Source: JAHFUA01 sp963733935 (GTDB lineage Bacteria; Acidobacteriota; Terriglobia; Terriglobales; Acidobacteriaceae). Taken from it: a stretch of DNA of 64,000 bases. Positions 43,401 to 52,413 of the stretch are shown here, piece after piece. The translations under genes were made by a program, and so were the position numbers. The DNA is taken from positions 558,001-622,000 of the forward strand of contig CAVTEQ010000014.1 in NCBI GenBank assembly GCA_963733935.1. The letters are read 5' to 3'. The notes beneath the pieces are model-generated. The model saw only the letters and a program-made list of their open reading frames with translations, was not told where the DNA came from and did no database searches. How positions within the stretch are numbered: the first letter of the stretch is position 1; the number at the start of each line of letters is the position of its first letter.

Positions 43401-43710
43401 CGACCAGATGAATGCCCTTGCGGATTTCCTCGGCAAAGCCCGCCTTTTGGGCGGAGAGCTCGTAGCTCCCGACCGGCAGCGCGGTGAAAACATAACGCCC
43501 CGCCGGGTCGGTGACGCTGCTCCGCGAGAGTCCTGTGTCCACGTTCTTCGCCGTCACCGCCGCTCCGGACACTGCCGCCCCGGAAGGATCGCTGACCGTG
43601 CCCCACAGGTTCGCCGAGACTTGGGCGCAGTCTGCCGGAGCGTGCATCAGTATCACGGCCAGAACCGTAAGCACAGCCGGCATAAGCGCAAAGGCAATCG
43701 TTCTTCTCAC
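40468..43710 (-). pseudogene. TonB-dependent, Oar-like outer-membrane receptor, multiply frameshifted
   Basis: GTG 43710 (RBS GGAGGG) begins a signal peptide. It is followed by a carboxypeptidase-regulatory domain (GTVSDPSGAAVSGAAVTAKN, DPAGRYVFTALPVGSYEL), a plug domain (VKDLPLNGRSYDLL, GNRPQQNLFLLNGVEF) and a beta-barrel ending QVQFGLKLLW plus stop at 40468, the aromatic end expected for outer-membrane insertion. The frame is intact to about 42,812, then changes every 50-150 bases. Each change I checked in detail (42,812; 42,688; 42,520; 42,485; 42,190; 42,080; 42,020) is repaired by removing one base, and the protein between breaks stays family-like (GGPIQKDKTFFFANYEGFRQ, LHGTTRSFLYDPAP). 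Total span fits a normal receptor of about 1,070 residues. Either a very recent pseudogene or error-rich sequence. Confidence 0.8.
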
Positions 43711-43867
43711 CGTTCACCCTCCAAGGGCAATCTGCATCGTCAAGGGCGCACAATTAAATACGACGATATCGTTATGTCAATTCGACTTAATACGTATTGT
43801 CGGATGGATCGGATTCAGGCGATTCTCGCGATCGAAGAAAGAAAAATCAGCGTGGCGGGAATGCTAC

Positions 43868-45911
43868 CTAGTACGGGAACGGATCTACTCTTCCAGCGCT
43901 CGTAGATCTTGCCTCGACAAAGATGCGGAACAGCTCGGCATCGAGTTCGCCGTTTTTCACGAAGGCCTCGAGAATCTCCAGCGATCGTTCCAGGCTCACG
44001 GCGCGCTTGTAGGGACGGTCGGCGGCGCCGAGGGCGTCGAAGATGTCGGAGATGGTCATCATGCGCGTCTGCGGTGGAATGTCGGGCGCGGTCAGCCCGT
44101 GAGGATAGCCCGTGCCGTTGAGCTTCTCATGATGGCTGCGGGCAATGGCCGGCAGGTTCTGCAGCTCGCGCGTCCACGGGAATCTGCTGCAGGAACTTGA
44201 AGGTGTGCACGACGTGCGATTCGATCTGCCGGCGCTCGCTTTCGTCGAGTGAGCCTTTGGGGATGGAGAGCAGCCGGACTTCCTCCTCGTTGAGCAGGCC
44301 CCTGCGTTCCCCGGCGGCGTCGGTGTACTGCTGCGCCGCGATTTCCGCGAGCTTCTGGCTGATGCTTTCGCGATTCAGCGAGGGCTCGTTGGCTTCGATG
44401 ATGGCCTGCAATTCTCCGTCGAGCATCTGCAGGTGCTCGCCCAGCCGGGCGTCGAACTCGGGCAACTGCCTCAGGAACTCGTCTCGTCCCTGGGCCAGAG
44501 CGCAGTCGAGCTTGGAACGTAGAGCATCCGCTTCCAGGGCTTTGCGGATGAACTCAAAACGCTGGCGGACCAGCTCCAGTTGCGCCGGATAGAGTTTCTT
44601 GGCCTTGACTAGCACTTCTTCCCGCACTCCCACTTTACCGAAGTCGTGCAGCAGCGAGGCGTAGCGGAGCTCGCGCATCTGCTCGCGAGTGAAGTGCAGG
44701 TTACCGTAAGGACCGGAATCGGCGCGGTCCACGGCCTCGGCCAGCGCCACGGTCAGGTTGGCCACGCGGAAGGAGTGCCCCGAGGTCGTAGGATCGCGCG
44801 CCTCGATGGCCGTCACCGAAGCCTTGACGAATCCCTCGAACAGGTTCTGGATGGCCTGGTAGAGCAGGCTGTTCTCCAGCGCCACCGCCGCCTGGCTGGC
44901 CAGCGACTCCGCAATCGCCTGCTGATGGCGCGTGAAAGGCACTACCTGCGTCGCTGTTGTGGTTACGGAATCGAGCCGCGCCTCGCGCTCGCGCTTGCCG
45001 TTGATCAACTGCACCACTCCCACCACTTCGCCGCGCTGGTCCTTCATGGGAATGGCCAGGATCGACTTGCTGCGATAGCCGGACTCCTCGTCGAATTGCC
45101 GGTTGAAGGTGTAGGGCACGCCGGGCGGCAGGTGATATGCGTCTTCGAGGTTCACACCCTCGCCGGTCTTGGCAACGTAGCCGGCAATGGAACTCTCGTT
45201 CACTTCGAGCAACGCCTCGCGAAATTTCAGCGCTACAGAATCGTTCTGCGCCAGCTTGAAGCGCAGACGGCGGCGCACATGCTGGCGGCGCTCGCTCCGC
45301 TCGGGCGGAAGCTGGCTGGGGATGGGTTCAGCCAGATACAAAGAGCCGGCATCGGCGGAGGCGATCTCGCGCATTTTGGTCAGGATCATCTCCAGCAGCG
45401 CGCCGGTGTCGTGTTCGGCGGAGAGCGCCGCCCCGATCTGGTTCAGCTCCTGGATCTCGTGCGCCGCCAGCGCCAGCCGCTCGCCCAGCTTCTCACGGCT
45501 ATCGAGCAGGTTCATGTGCTCGAGCGCGTTGCCCACCATGCGTTCCACCAGTTCCAGGGGAGTGTTTGCCGGAAGGTAAGCATAGACGAGCGCGTCGATG
45601 CGCGGATCGGAGAAGCGACGATCCGTCAGCGCGATGATGCGGATGTCGGGAGCGCGCAGCAAATCGGCCGCGTGCGCCACCAGCAGTTCGGAGGAGGTGA
45701 TCACCACTCGCTCGGAACCGCGCGCCAGCCGGCCGCCATTAGCCGGACGGCCGTCCAGGCTCTCCAGCTCTACCCGGCGGAAAGCGTGCATCCCCGCGGT
45801 GGCCTTCTGCGCGATGCGGTCGGCGGAGAAATAGACCACTACCGGCTGCGGCAGCGGCTGCGCATGCGGTTTGGCAAGCGGCGCAGATTCGGGCTGGGTG
45901 GAAGCAGCCAT
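43868..45911 (-). CDS. HD-GYP phosphodiesterase with GAF domain (one frameshift)
   Basis: Signalling protein. An N-terminal receiver-like region (about 20-150) precedes a GAF domain (about 165-345, SILAIPMKDQRGEVVGVVQLINGK) and an HD-GYP domain (HD in LLHDFGKVGV; GYP in HHEKLNGTGYPHGL). HD-GYP domains hydrolyse cyclic di-GMP. The frame breaks near 44,180: dropping a G from CCCGTGG restores IPWTRELQNLPAIARSHHEKLN and gives 680 residues. The start region is part of a 189-base tandem duplication, so the start codon and upstream sequence exist twice; ATG 45911 is the copy joined to the full gene. Confidence 0.88.
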
Positions 45912-46171
45912 GGCAATTGAATGATGTTCCGCTTGGGACAATCTGGGGAGCGCCCGCTAAATATAACAGAGTCGTGGCCGGACGGCCGTGGCCTTCTGCG
46001 CGATGCGGTCCGCCGAGAAATAGACCACTACCGGCTGCGGCAGCGGCTGCGCATGCGGTTTGGCAAGCGGCGCAGATTCGGGCTGGGTAGAAGCAGCCAT
46101 GGCAATTGAATGATGTTCCGCTTGGGACAATCTGGGGAGCGCCCGCTAAATATAACAGAGTCGTGGCCGGA
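45799..46171. repeat. 189-bp tandem duplication of the HD-GYP gene 5' end
   Basis: Two direct copies (about 45,799-45,982 and 45,988-46,171) with only a few differences (CGGCGG vs CCGCCG; GGGTGG vs GGGTAG). Each holds the upstream region, start codon and first 35-40 codons. Because 189 is divisible by three the copies share a frame, but the outer copy runs into a TAG at the junction, giving a truncated N-terminal peptide. Confidence 0.88.
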
Positions 46172-46251
46172 TGAAGCAGTCGCGCCGCGCCGGATTGGTT
46201 GTTATATTCGGGGTACATTCCGAGCAGCAGCAGAGGCATTAGAATGGAGAT

Positions 46252-46476
46252 GTGCTCAACCTGGGCAGGCTCATCATCTTTGTCGGCGCGGGTCTGGTCC
46301 TGGTCGGCCTGCTCCTGGTGCTGTTGGGACGAACCCATCTGCCCATAGGCCGCCTGCCCGGCGACATCGTTTATCGCCGCCGTAACTTCTCCTTCTACTT
46401 TCCCTTAACGACTTCGATCCTGCTCAGCCTGGTGCTCTCGCTGGTGTTCTACTTCCTCAGCCGCATGCACCGTTAG
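46252..46476 (+). CDS. DUF2905-family membrane protein
   Basis: 74 residues with two membrane helices and the family pattern GRLIIFVGAGLVLVGLLL, then RLPGDIVYRRRNFSFYFPL. DUF2905 proteins are of unknown function. It is followed by a glycosyltransferase gene 31 bases downstream. Confidence 0.9.
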   Translation: MLNLGRLIIFVGAGLVLVGLLLVLLGRTHLPIGRLPGDIVYRRRNFSFYFPLTTSILLSLVLSLVFYFLSRMHR

Positions 46477-46507
46477 AATGCAGGCGCCCGCCCGGCAACG
46501 CCCTACA

Positions 46508-47288
46508 ATGGGCTGGGCCCAAGACTGAACGGGAGCGCCTTACGTACAGCATCGTTATTCCTGCCTATAACGAAGGCCAGCGCCTGGAGGCCACTCTCCA
46601 AAGGGTGTTGGCGCACATCGCCAAAATGGGCTGGACTGCGGAAGTCATTGTGGTCAACGACGGTTCGAGCGATTCCACTCCTGCGATTGTTCGCGAGTGG
46701 GCGCGACGGCACTCCATCGTGCGGCTGCTGGAAAATCCCGGCAACCGCGGCAAGGGCTACAGCGTCCGCCACGGGATGATGGAGGCCAAGGGCGAGTTGC
46801 TGCTGTTCACGGATGCCGATTTGTCCTCACCGATTCAGGAGGCGGAAAAGCTGATTGCCGCCATCCATCAGGGCGCGGACATCGCCATCGGCTCGCGCTG
46901 GCTTCGCTCCGAGCTGCAGACCGAGCGCCAGCCGCTTTATCGCCAGTTCTTCGGCCGAGTCTTCAACCTGCTGCTGCGGATCGTGCTCGGCCTGCGTTTC
47001 AAGGACACACAGTGCGGGCTCAAAGCCTTTACCCCGCGGGCGGCCCAGGAGATCTTTCCGCGGCAGCGGATCGAGCGCTGGGGCTTTGACCCCGAGATAC
47101 TGTTCCTCGCCAACCAGGCCGGGCTTAAGACCGTGGAGGTACCGGTGGAATGGGCGCACGACGAGCGCTCCAAAATCAGCCCTATCCGGGATGGCTTCCG
47201 GATGTTGACCGAGCTGTTCCGCATCCGCTGGTATGCCTTGACCGGCAAGTACGACCGGACGGATGCCACCACAGTCACCAGGAAGTGA
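46508..47288 (+). CDS. Family 2 glycosyltransferase (dolichyl-phosphate-glucose synthase-like)
   Basis: GT-A enzyme. YSIVIPAYNEG is the first strand, VVNDGSSDSTPAIV the nucleotide-binding loop, LFTDADLSSPI the DxD-like metal site, and IAIGSRWLRSE and DTQCGLKAFTP are typical of the polyprenyl-phosphate glucosyltransferase branch. No in-frame ATG precedes the conserved N-terminus. ATG 46508 is one base out of frame, and 781 bases minus one is divisible by three, so an extra base between 46508 and 46540 is likely. Otherwise the only in-frame start is TTG 46605, which would delete the first strand. Confidence 0.85.
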
Positions 47289-47304
47289 AATGCTTTGGGG
47301 CCGT

Positions 47305-47559
47305 TCAGGAGGCGGCCGCCACCTTGAAGGCAACTGGTTCCAGAGGAACGGTTTTCGCTCGTCCCCCACTCGTCACGACCGTAAGCGTAGCGGAGCAGCG
47401 CCCGCAAAGCCAGAAATGTTCGGTCCTGCGTGCTGGCTTGGCGTTTCCGGCCAGCTTCGGTCCTGAAGCTCCAGGACGAAACTCCACGCGGAAGAGCTTG
47501 CCGTCACGCAAGTACTGGAAAGGTACAGAGCAGGCCGGGTTAGCACACTTGGCAATCAT
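47305..47559 (-). CDS. Small zinc-ribbon protein
   Basis: 84 residues from ATG 47559. Two Cys pairs, CANPAC near the N-terminus and CGRC after residue 50, form a zinc ribbon. SVPFQYLRDGKLFRVEFR between them looks like a conserved core. An upstream in-frame ATG adds ten residues. Function unknown. Convergent with the glycosyltransferase gene. Confidence 0.72.
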   Translation of the reverse strand: MIAKCANPACSVPFQYLRDGKLFRVEFRPGASGPKLAGNAKPARRTEHFWLCGRCSATLTVVTSGGRAKTVPLEPVAFKVAAAS

Positions 47560-47837
47560 GGAATTGAATGAGATTGACAGGACACCCACAGCCTAACTGG
47601 TTTTGATGTGGAGAACGTCCAAAAAGCTGCCTACGGCTGAGTCTCTTCCCAAGCAGGATCGGGAACAGACCCATTCAGGACTCTGCAGGAAGCTCCGCGG
47701 CCTCTCTATCCTTCCTTTATCCTGGCTTTCTTTCCCGGATTATGAGTGCGCGCCGCAGTTTCTGTCGCGCTGGGGCCGATTCTCGCCTATGATACGTGGC
47801 GCCGGTTGCGCCCGGCTCAGCCGTCACCAGGGGTTCG

Positions 47838-48236
47838 ATGGAACTGAAGTTGCACGTTGCCCGACACGCCAACGTAGCCGTGATCCGCTGCGAGGGACGC
47901 ATTGTCTTCGGTCAGGAGGTGGATGAGCTGCGTTTGACGGTCCTCTCTCTGCTCAAGCAAACCAATCGCGTCGTGCTGCAACTCGCCGGTATTCAGCAGA
48001 TCGATAGCGAAGGGCTGGCGGCGCTGGTGGGGCTGTTCATCTCCGCCCGCAACCGCGGCGGCGAGCTCAAGCTGGCCGAGCTCTCGCCTAAGTCCCGCGA
48101 CCTCCTGCGGGTCACCCGGCTCGACGAAGTCTTTGGGAGCTATAAGTCCGAGCGTGAGGCAATCGCCTCTTTCGGTTCGGTTCAACCTGTCGCCGCCGGC
48201 CGCAGGTTGGACTCGGACGAAGACACCAAGTTCTGA
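47838..48236 (+). CDS. STAS-domain anti-sigma-factor antagonist-like protein
   Basis: 132 residues from ATG 47838. Fold and motif match STAS/SpoIIAA: VIRCEGRIVFGQEVDEL, then VVLQLAGIQQIDSEGLAALV with the phosphorylatable Ser in IDSEGL, and KLAELSPKSRDLLRVTRLDEVF. Such proteins bind anti-sigma kinases; none lies nearby. Confidence 0.9.
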   Translation: MELKLHVARHANVAVIRCEGRIVFGQEVDELRLTVLSLLKQTNRVVLQLAGIQQIDSEGLAALVGLFISARNRGGELKLAELSPKSRDLLRVTRLDEVFGSYKSEREAIASFGSVQPVAAGRRLDSDEDTKF

Positions 48237-48245
48237 GCGCACTGC

Positions 48246-48821
48246 CTAGGGCGATTCGAGTAGCCCGGCGATCTCCTCTTCAAGTTTGCGAAAATCAGTC
48301 GTGCCGGCATAACGGGCGTGGATGAGCCCATCGCGCCCGATCAGGAACGTAGTCGGCAAACCCAGCACCCCACCGAACTCCTCCGCGATCTTCTGATTGC
48401 CCATGATCACTGGATAGTTCACCTTGTACTCGCGACAGAAATCGCGCAGCGTGCTCTCGGGGTCGTCCATGGAAACGCCGATGCTTTGAAATCCCCGCGC
48501 GCGGTACTTCTCCTCCAGAGCCACGAATTGCGGGATCTCCTCGCGGCAGGGCGTGCACCATGCCGCCCAGAAGTTGATCAGCACAACCTTGCCCTTGTAG
48601 GTGGAGGGGTTGATGGTGTTTCCGCTGAGATCCGTGAAGGTGACTGCGGGCGCAGCAACCAGGGGGTGTGGGCCGCGGTTGGCGGGCACTCGGCGATGCA
48701 GCGCTAGATAGAAGACAGTTGCCAGTCCGGCTGCGACGATCAGGACCGTCGCCCATTGGCCACGATTCAGCTTCCTACTCTCCCTTCTGCGTCGGATAGC
48801 CCTTTTCCACCCAGTCCGCAC
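48246..48821 (-). CDS. TlpA/ResA-like thiol-disulfide oxidoreductase
   Basis: Thioredoxin-fold exported protein. One N-terminal anchor (TVLIVAAGLATVFYLAL) follows a basic stretch. The active site is WCTPC in NFWAAWCTPCREEIP, and the GVSMDDPESTLRDFCREY insert is TlpA-like. The GTG at 48821 overlaps the rhodanese gene by 47 bases; a start closer to the anchor would be more natural but no standard codon is available, so the N-terminus is uncertain. It probably reduces cytochrome c or oxidase thiols, inferred from family. Confidence 0.87.
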   Translation of the reverse strand: MRTGWKRAIRRRRESRKLNRGQWATVLIVAAGLATVFYLALHRRVPANRGPHPLVAAPAVTFTDLSGNTINPSTYKGKVVLINFWAAWCTPCREEIPQFVALEEKYRARGFQSIGVSMDDPESTLRDFCREYKVNYPVIMGNQKIAEEFGGVLGLPTTFLIGRDGLIHARYAGTTDFRKLEEEIAGLLESP

Positions 48822-49209
48822 CGAAGCTGTTGGCGAGATAGAGCACCTTGAGTCTGGTGAGACCCATTTTCTTCATCTCGCTGTAGGCGGGGCGGATGTT
48901 GGGACAATGTTCCCACGGGCAGCATCCACAATAAATGACCAGAAACGAGTCGCGCGGGAGTGAAGCCGCCCGCGCGCGCAGCTTCTCCATCCCCTCCGGC
49001 TTCCCCGTGGGTCCGATGTACTCAGCGCCGGGGATGTGTGCCTGCAGGTAGATGAGGCGCGGGCCAACATAGAAAACCAGCGGCTTCGTGGCCGCGGAGG
49101 ATTGCAGGGTCTTCGCCAATTCTGCCGGCTGGATCAAGTCCGCGCTGCCGGGCGCCAAATCCGAGGTTTGTGCTGCAAGGAAGGCCGCCGTCGTCAGGAC
49201 TATTAACAA
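48775..49209 (-). CDS. Exported rhodanese-domain protein
   Basis: 144 residues with a short hydrophobic leader. A rhodanese fold follows: LVFYVGPRLIYLQAHIPGAEYIG, then an active loop with Cys (VIYCGCCPWEHCPN), here with four Cys, unlike single-Cys sulfurtransferases. The TTG at 49209 is the visible start. An ATG at 49216 is one base out of frame and would add a normal beginning if one base were removed. Overlaps the TlpA gene, suggesting joint thiol-redox work in the periplasm. Confidence 0.8.
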   Translation of the reverse strand: MLIVLTTAAFLAAQTSDLAPGSADLIQPAELAKTLQSSAATKPLVFYVGPRLIYLQAHIPGAEYIGPTGKPEGMEKLRARAASLPRDSFLVIYCGCCPWEHCPNIRPAYSEMKKMGLTRLKVLYLANSFGADWVEKGYPTQKGE

Positions 49210-49264
49210 AACACATGCTGCGCGGCTAGGATTACTGGAATCGATCCATATGAGTGCGGGCTTC

Positions 49265-49339
49265 TGGTGGGCCCGCCAGGATTCGAACCTGGGGCCAAGG
49301 GATTATGAGTCCCCTGCTCTACCGCTGAGCTACGGGCCC
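49265..49339 (-). tRNA. tRNA-Met (CAT)
   Basis: 5' GGGCCCGTAGCTCAG, anticodon loop CTCATAA (CAT), T-arm GGTTCGAATCC and encoded CCA; 75 bases. The elongator Met identity is preferred over lysidine-modified Ile by the anticodon-stem sequence, but this is not decisive. Confidence 0.93.
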
Positions 49340-49625
49340 GTCTGCGATCAATCTAGCACAAAGGCAACGGCTTAATGCGCAACCTCGGGCGGCGCTGCGT
49401 GGGCATTCGGCGTCCAGTTGATCGCGAAGTCGCCGCAAGTAATTGGTCCGTTTTGGCAGAGAGAAAGCAATTCTTCAAGAAAGGGATTCCCTGCGCTACA
49501 ATCTTGCTATCCATTGCGAATTTCCACAGACTCCAACCTTTTACATTTGACTGGCATACTGCTGGAGCCAGAATCCCGATAGGTAGTTTTGCGCACGAAA
49601 CCTGTTCTTGATTCCGGAATCTGAT

Positions 49626-50783
49626 ATGAGAATCGCACTATTGGCGTGGGAATCGCTCCACTCCATTCCAGTGGGCGGGGTCGCCGCCCACGTCACCGAG
49701 CTGGCGGCTGCTCTCGAGCGGAGAGGCCACGACGTGCACGTCTTCACCCGCATGGGAGCGGGGCAAAGGCACTATGAACTCATCCACGGCGTTCATTACC
49801 ACCGTTGCCCCTTCCGGCTGAATCCGGACTTCGTTGAGGAAATCAACGACATGTGCCGCTCCTTCGCGCATCATGTGTGCGCCGCCGAAGATGCCCACGG
49901 GCCCTTTGACGTAATTCACGCCCATGACTGGCTAGCCGGCAATGCCTTGATCTACATCAAACAGGGGCGGGGGCGGAAGACCGTTCTTACTCTGCACTCC
50001 ACCGAATATGGCCGCAGCGGAAACCACTTTCATAACGGCCGGTCGGAGCGCGTTCGCCACCAGGAGCGGGCTGCCGCGTACTGGTGCGATCGCGTGATCA
50101 CGGTCTCGTACTCGCTGAAGAAGGAAATCATGTGGATGTACGAGGTCCCGGACTGGAAGGTCGCCATCATTTACAACGGCGTGAATCTTCACAATTACGA
50201 CGGGTGGCTCGAGCCAGCCGCCGTCAAAGCGCGCTACAGCATAGGTCCTACGGATCCGACCGTGCTCTTCTCTGGACGCGCGGTCTATCAGAAGGGACCC
50301 GATCTTCTGGTGGCAGCCATTCCTCACCTGCTGCGGCACCATCATCGCGCGAAATTCGTCTTCGTCGGCGATGGGGAAATGCGGGCATCGGTGGAGCAGC
50401 GTTCCTGGGAATTGGGCGTCCACCATGCCTGCCGGTTCCTTGGCTTCAGGAATAACGGAGAGCTGACGGACCTCTACAAAGCCTGCGACGTGGTGTGCGT
50501 ACCCAGCCGCAACGAGCCTTTTGGCATCGTAGTACTGGAAGCTTGGAGCGCGGGCAAGCCGGTCATCGTCACCAAGAACGGCGGCCCGGATGAATACGTC
50601 TGGCACGAGGTGAACGGATTGAAGATTTATCCCAATTACGATTCCGTGGGCTGGGGGATTGGCACCATGTTCACCAACTTTGAATGGGCGCGCTGGATGG
50701 GACGCAACGGCCGCGTCGCCGTCGAAGCGGGCTTTACCTGGGACGCCATCGCCGACCGCGTGGTGAGTGTGTACACCCAATGA
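49626..50783 (+). CDS. Family 4 glycosyltransferase (glycogen-synthase-like)
   Basis: GT-B retaining glycosyltransferase. The N-terminus MRIALLAWESLHSIPVGGVA has the donor-binding GGVA loop. HAHDWLAG, NGVNLHNYD, FSGRAVYQKGPDLL and SRNEPFGIVVLEAWSAGKPV (the E-x7-E motif) follow. The ATG at 49626 starts right at the first strand. It overlaps the GH57 gene by four bases. Together they may build and branch or hydrolyse a storage alpha-glucan, inferred from the pairing. Confidence 0.9.
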   Translation: MRIALLAWESLHSIPVGGVAAHVTELAAALERRGHDVHVFTRMGAGQRHYELIHGVHYHRCPFRLNPDFVEEINDMCRSFAHHVCAAEDAHGPFDVIHAHDWLAGNALIYIKQGRGRKTVLTLHSTEYGRSGNHFHNGRSERVRHQERAAAYWCDRVITVSYSLKKEIMWMYEVPDWKVAIIYNGVNLHNYDGWLEPAAVKARYSIGPTDPTVLFSGRAVYQKGPDLLVAAIPHLLRHHHRAKFVFVGDGEMRASVEQRSWELGVHHACRFLGFRNNGELTDLYKACDVVCVPSRNEPFGIVVLEAWSAGKPVIVTKNGGPDEYVWHEVNGLKIYPNYDSVGWGIGTMFTNFEWARWMGRNGRVAVEAGFTWDAIADRVVSVYTQ

Positions 50784-52234
50784 GCGAACTCCCCGAATCC
50801 GTCAACGGTGTACCCAATATCTGCGGTGCGGAAGAGCAGGTAGCCGCCGCCACCGCCGATAAGGGGCCTGTCTATCTGAACGACAGCGGCATCGATTTCG
50901 GCCGGATCAAGAGCGCCTTCGCCATCGCGCTGCACATGCATCAGCCGCTGATTCTGGCGGGCACCGGCGATCTCCGGACCGCGCCGGTGATCAGCAACCT
51001 GCAGTACATGATGGACAACCCGCAGATCGGCGACAACCACAACGCCTCGGTATTTCGCTGGTGCTACCAGCGGATGGGCGAGTTCATTCCTCAGCTCCTC
51101 CAGGAGGGCAAACAGCCGCGGGTGATGCTCGACTACTCCGGCTGCCTGCTGTACGGCTTGCAGCAGATGGGCTTGGACGACGTGCTGGCCCACCTGCGGC
51201 GGCTCACTTGCGATCTCGCCTGCCGCCGCGCGGTGGAATGGCTGGGCACGGCCTGGGGACACGCAGTCGCTCCCAGCACTCCGGCCCAGGATTTTCGCCT
51301 TCACGTTCTGGCCTGGCAGCAGTATTTTGCCGCTCTCTTCGGATTCGAGGCGCTGTCGCGAGTCAAAGGATTTTCTCCGCCGGAGATGGCGCTGCCCAAC
51401 CATCCCGACGTGGCTTATGAATTTGTCCGCACACTCAGAGAGTGCGGATATCGCTGGGTCCTGGTGCAGGAACATTCGGTCGAGCGTGTGGAAGATGGCG
51501 CCAGCCTCCAGCATCGCCACTTGCCGCATCGTTTGATCGCGCAAAACTCGGAAGGTCAGAGCGCCAGCATCATTGCCATCATCAAGACCCAAGGCAGCGA
51601 CACCAAGCTGGTGGCGCAGATGCAGCCCTACTACGAAGCCAAGGGACTGGGACGAATGCCGCTGGCCGGCCGCCCGGTTCCGCCTCTGGTGACCCAGATC
51701 GGCGACGGCGAGAACGGCGGGGTGATGATGAACGAGTTTCCGCCGAAGTACATGGAAGTCATGCGCGAGGCTTCCGGCTCGGAAACCCCGCCGGTGAACG
51801 CCACGGAATACCTCGAGTACCTGGCTGCAACCGGCATCCAGGAGAGCGACTTCCCGGCCATCCGCCCGCTTCACCAGAAGCGCATCTGGGAGCGCTTCCA
51901 GCCCGGCCAGGGGCGCGAGCGCTTGGAGAGTGTAATCGCCGAGCTGCGAGCCCAGGACCATCGCTTCAGCATGGAGGGAGGCAGTTGGACGAACAATCTC
52001 TCCTGGGTCCGCGGCTACGAGAATGTGCTGGGCCCCATGGACGCGGTGAGCGCGCGCTTTGCCGAACGCGCGCTGGGGAAGGTCTCGCCCCAAGAACACC
52101 GCTATCGCAACGCCCTCTTCTATCTTCTGCTCACCCAAACCAGTTGTTATCGCTATTGGGGACAAGGCATCTGGACCGAGTACGCGCGCGAATTGTGCCG
52201 ACGCGCCTCGGACATCCTGGCCCACGATTTCTGA
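50780..52234 (+). CDS. Glycoside hydrolase family 57-like protein
   Basis: About 484 residues from the ATG that overlaps the glycosyltransferase stop (ATGA). The GH57 N-terminal motif appears as AFAIALHMHQPLI, and further conserved stretches include GFSPPEMALPNHPDVAYEF and YRYWGQGIWTEYARELC. GH57 enzymes act on alpha-glucans (amylase or branching enzyme). I could not identify both catalytic carboxylates with certainty; EMA in FSPPEMAL may hold the nucleophile. Confidence 0.87.
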   Translation: MSELPESVNGVPNICGAEEQVAAATADKGPVYLNDSGIDFGRIKSAFAIALHMHQPLILAGTGDLRTAPVISNLQYMMDNPQIGDNHNASVFRWCYQRMGEFIPQLLQEGKQPRVMLDYSGCLLYGLQQMGLDDVLAHLRRLTCDLACRRAVEWLGTAWGHAVAPSTPAQDFRLHVLAWQQYFAALFGFEALSRVKGFSPPEMALPNHPDVAYEFVRTLRECGYRWVLVQEHSVERVEDGASLQHRHLPHRLIAQNSEGQSASIIAIIKTQGSDTKLVAQMQPYYEAKGLGRMPLAGRPVPPLVTQIGDGENGGVMMNEFPPKYMEVMREASGSETPPVNATEYLEYLAATGIQESDFPAIRPLHQKRIWERFQPGQGRERLESVIAELRAQDHRFSMEGGSWTNNLSWVRGYENVLGPMDAVSARFAERALGKVSPQEHRYRNALFYLLLTQTSCYRYWGQGIWTEYARELCRRASDILAHDF

Positions 52235-52413
52235 GCAGGATGCTTCCCATCTGCATCGCGTGACGGTTTGCCGATGCCCTTCCGGCACATTGCGCGGCGC
52301 GCGGGATTCATCCACCATTAACCGGTCGCGCGCACACTTACGAACATCTATATATTTTAGGCGGCGCGGCTGTGAGCGCCTGCTGCGTTCATCGCGGCAC
52401 CGCCGGGGGGAGA

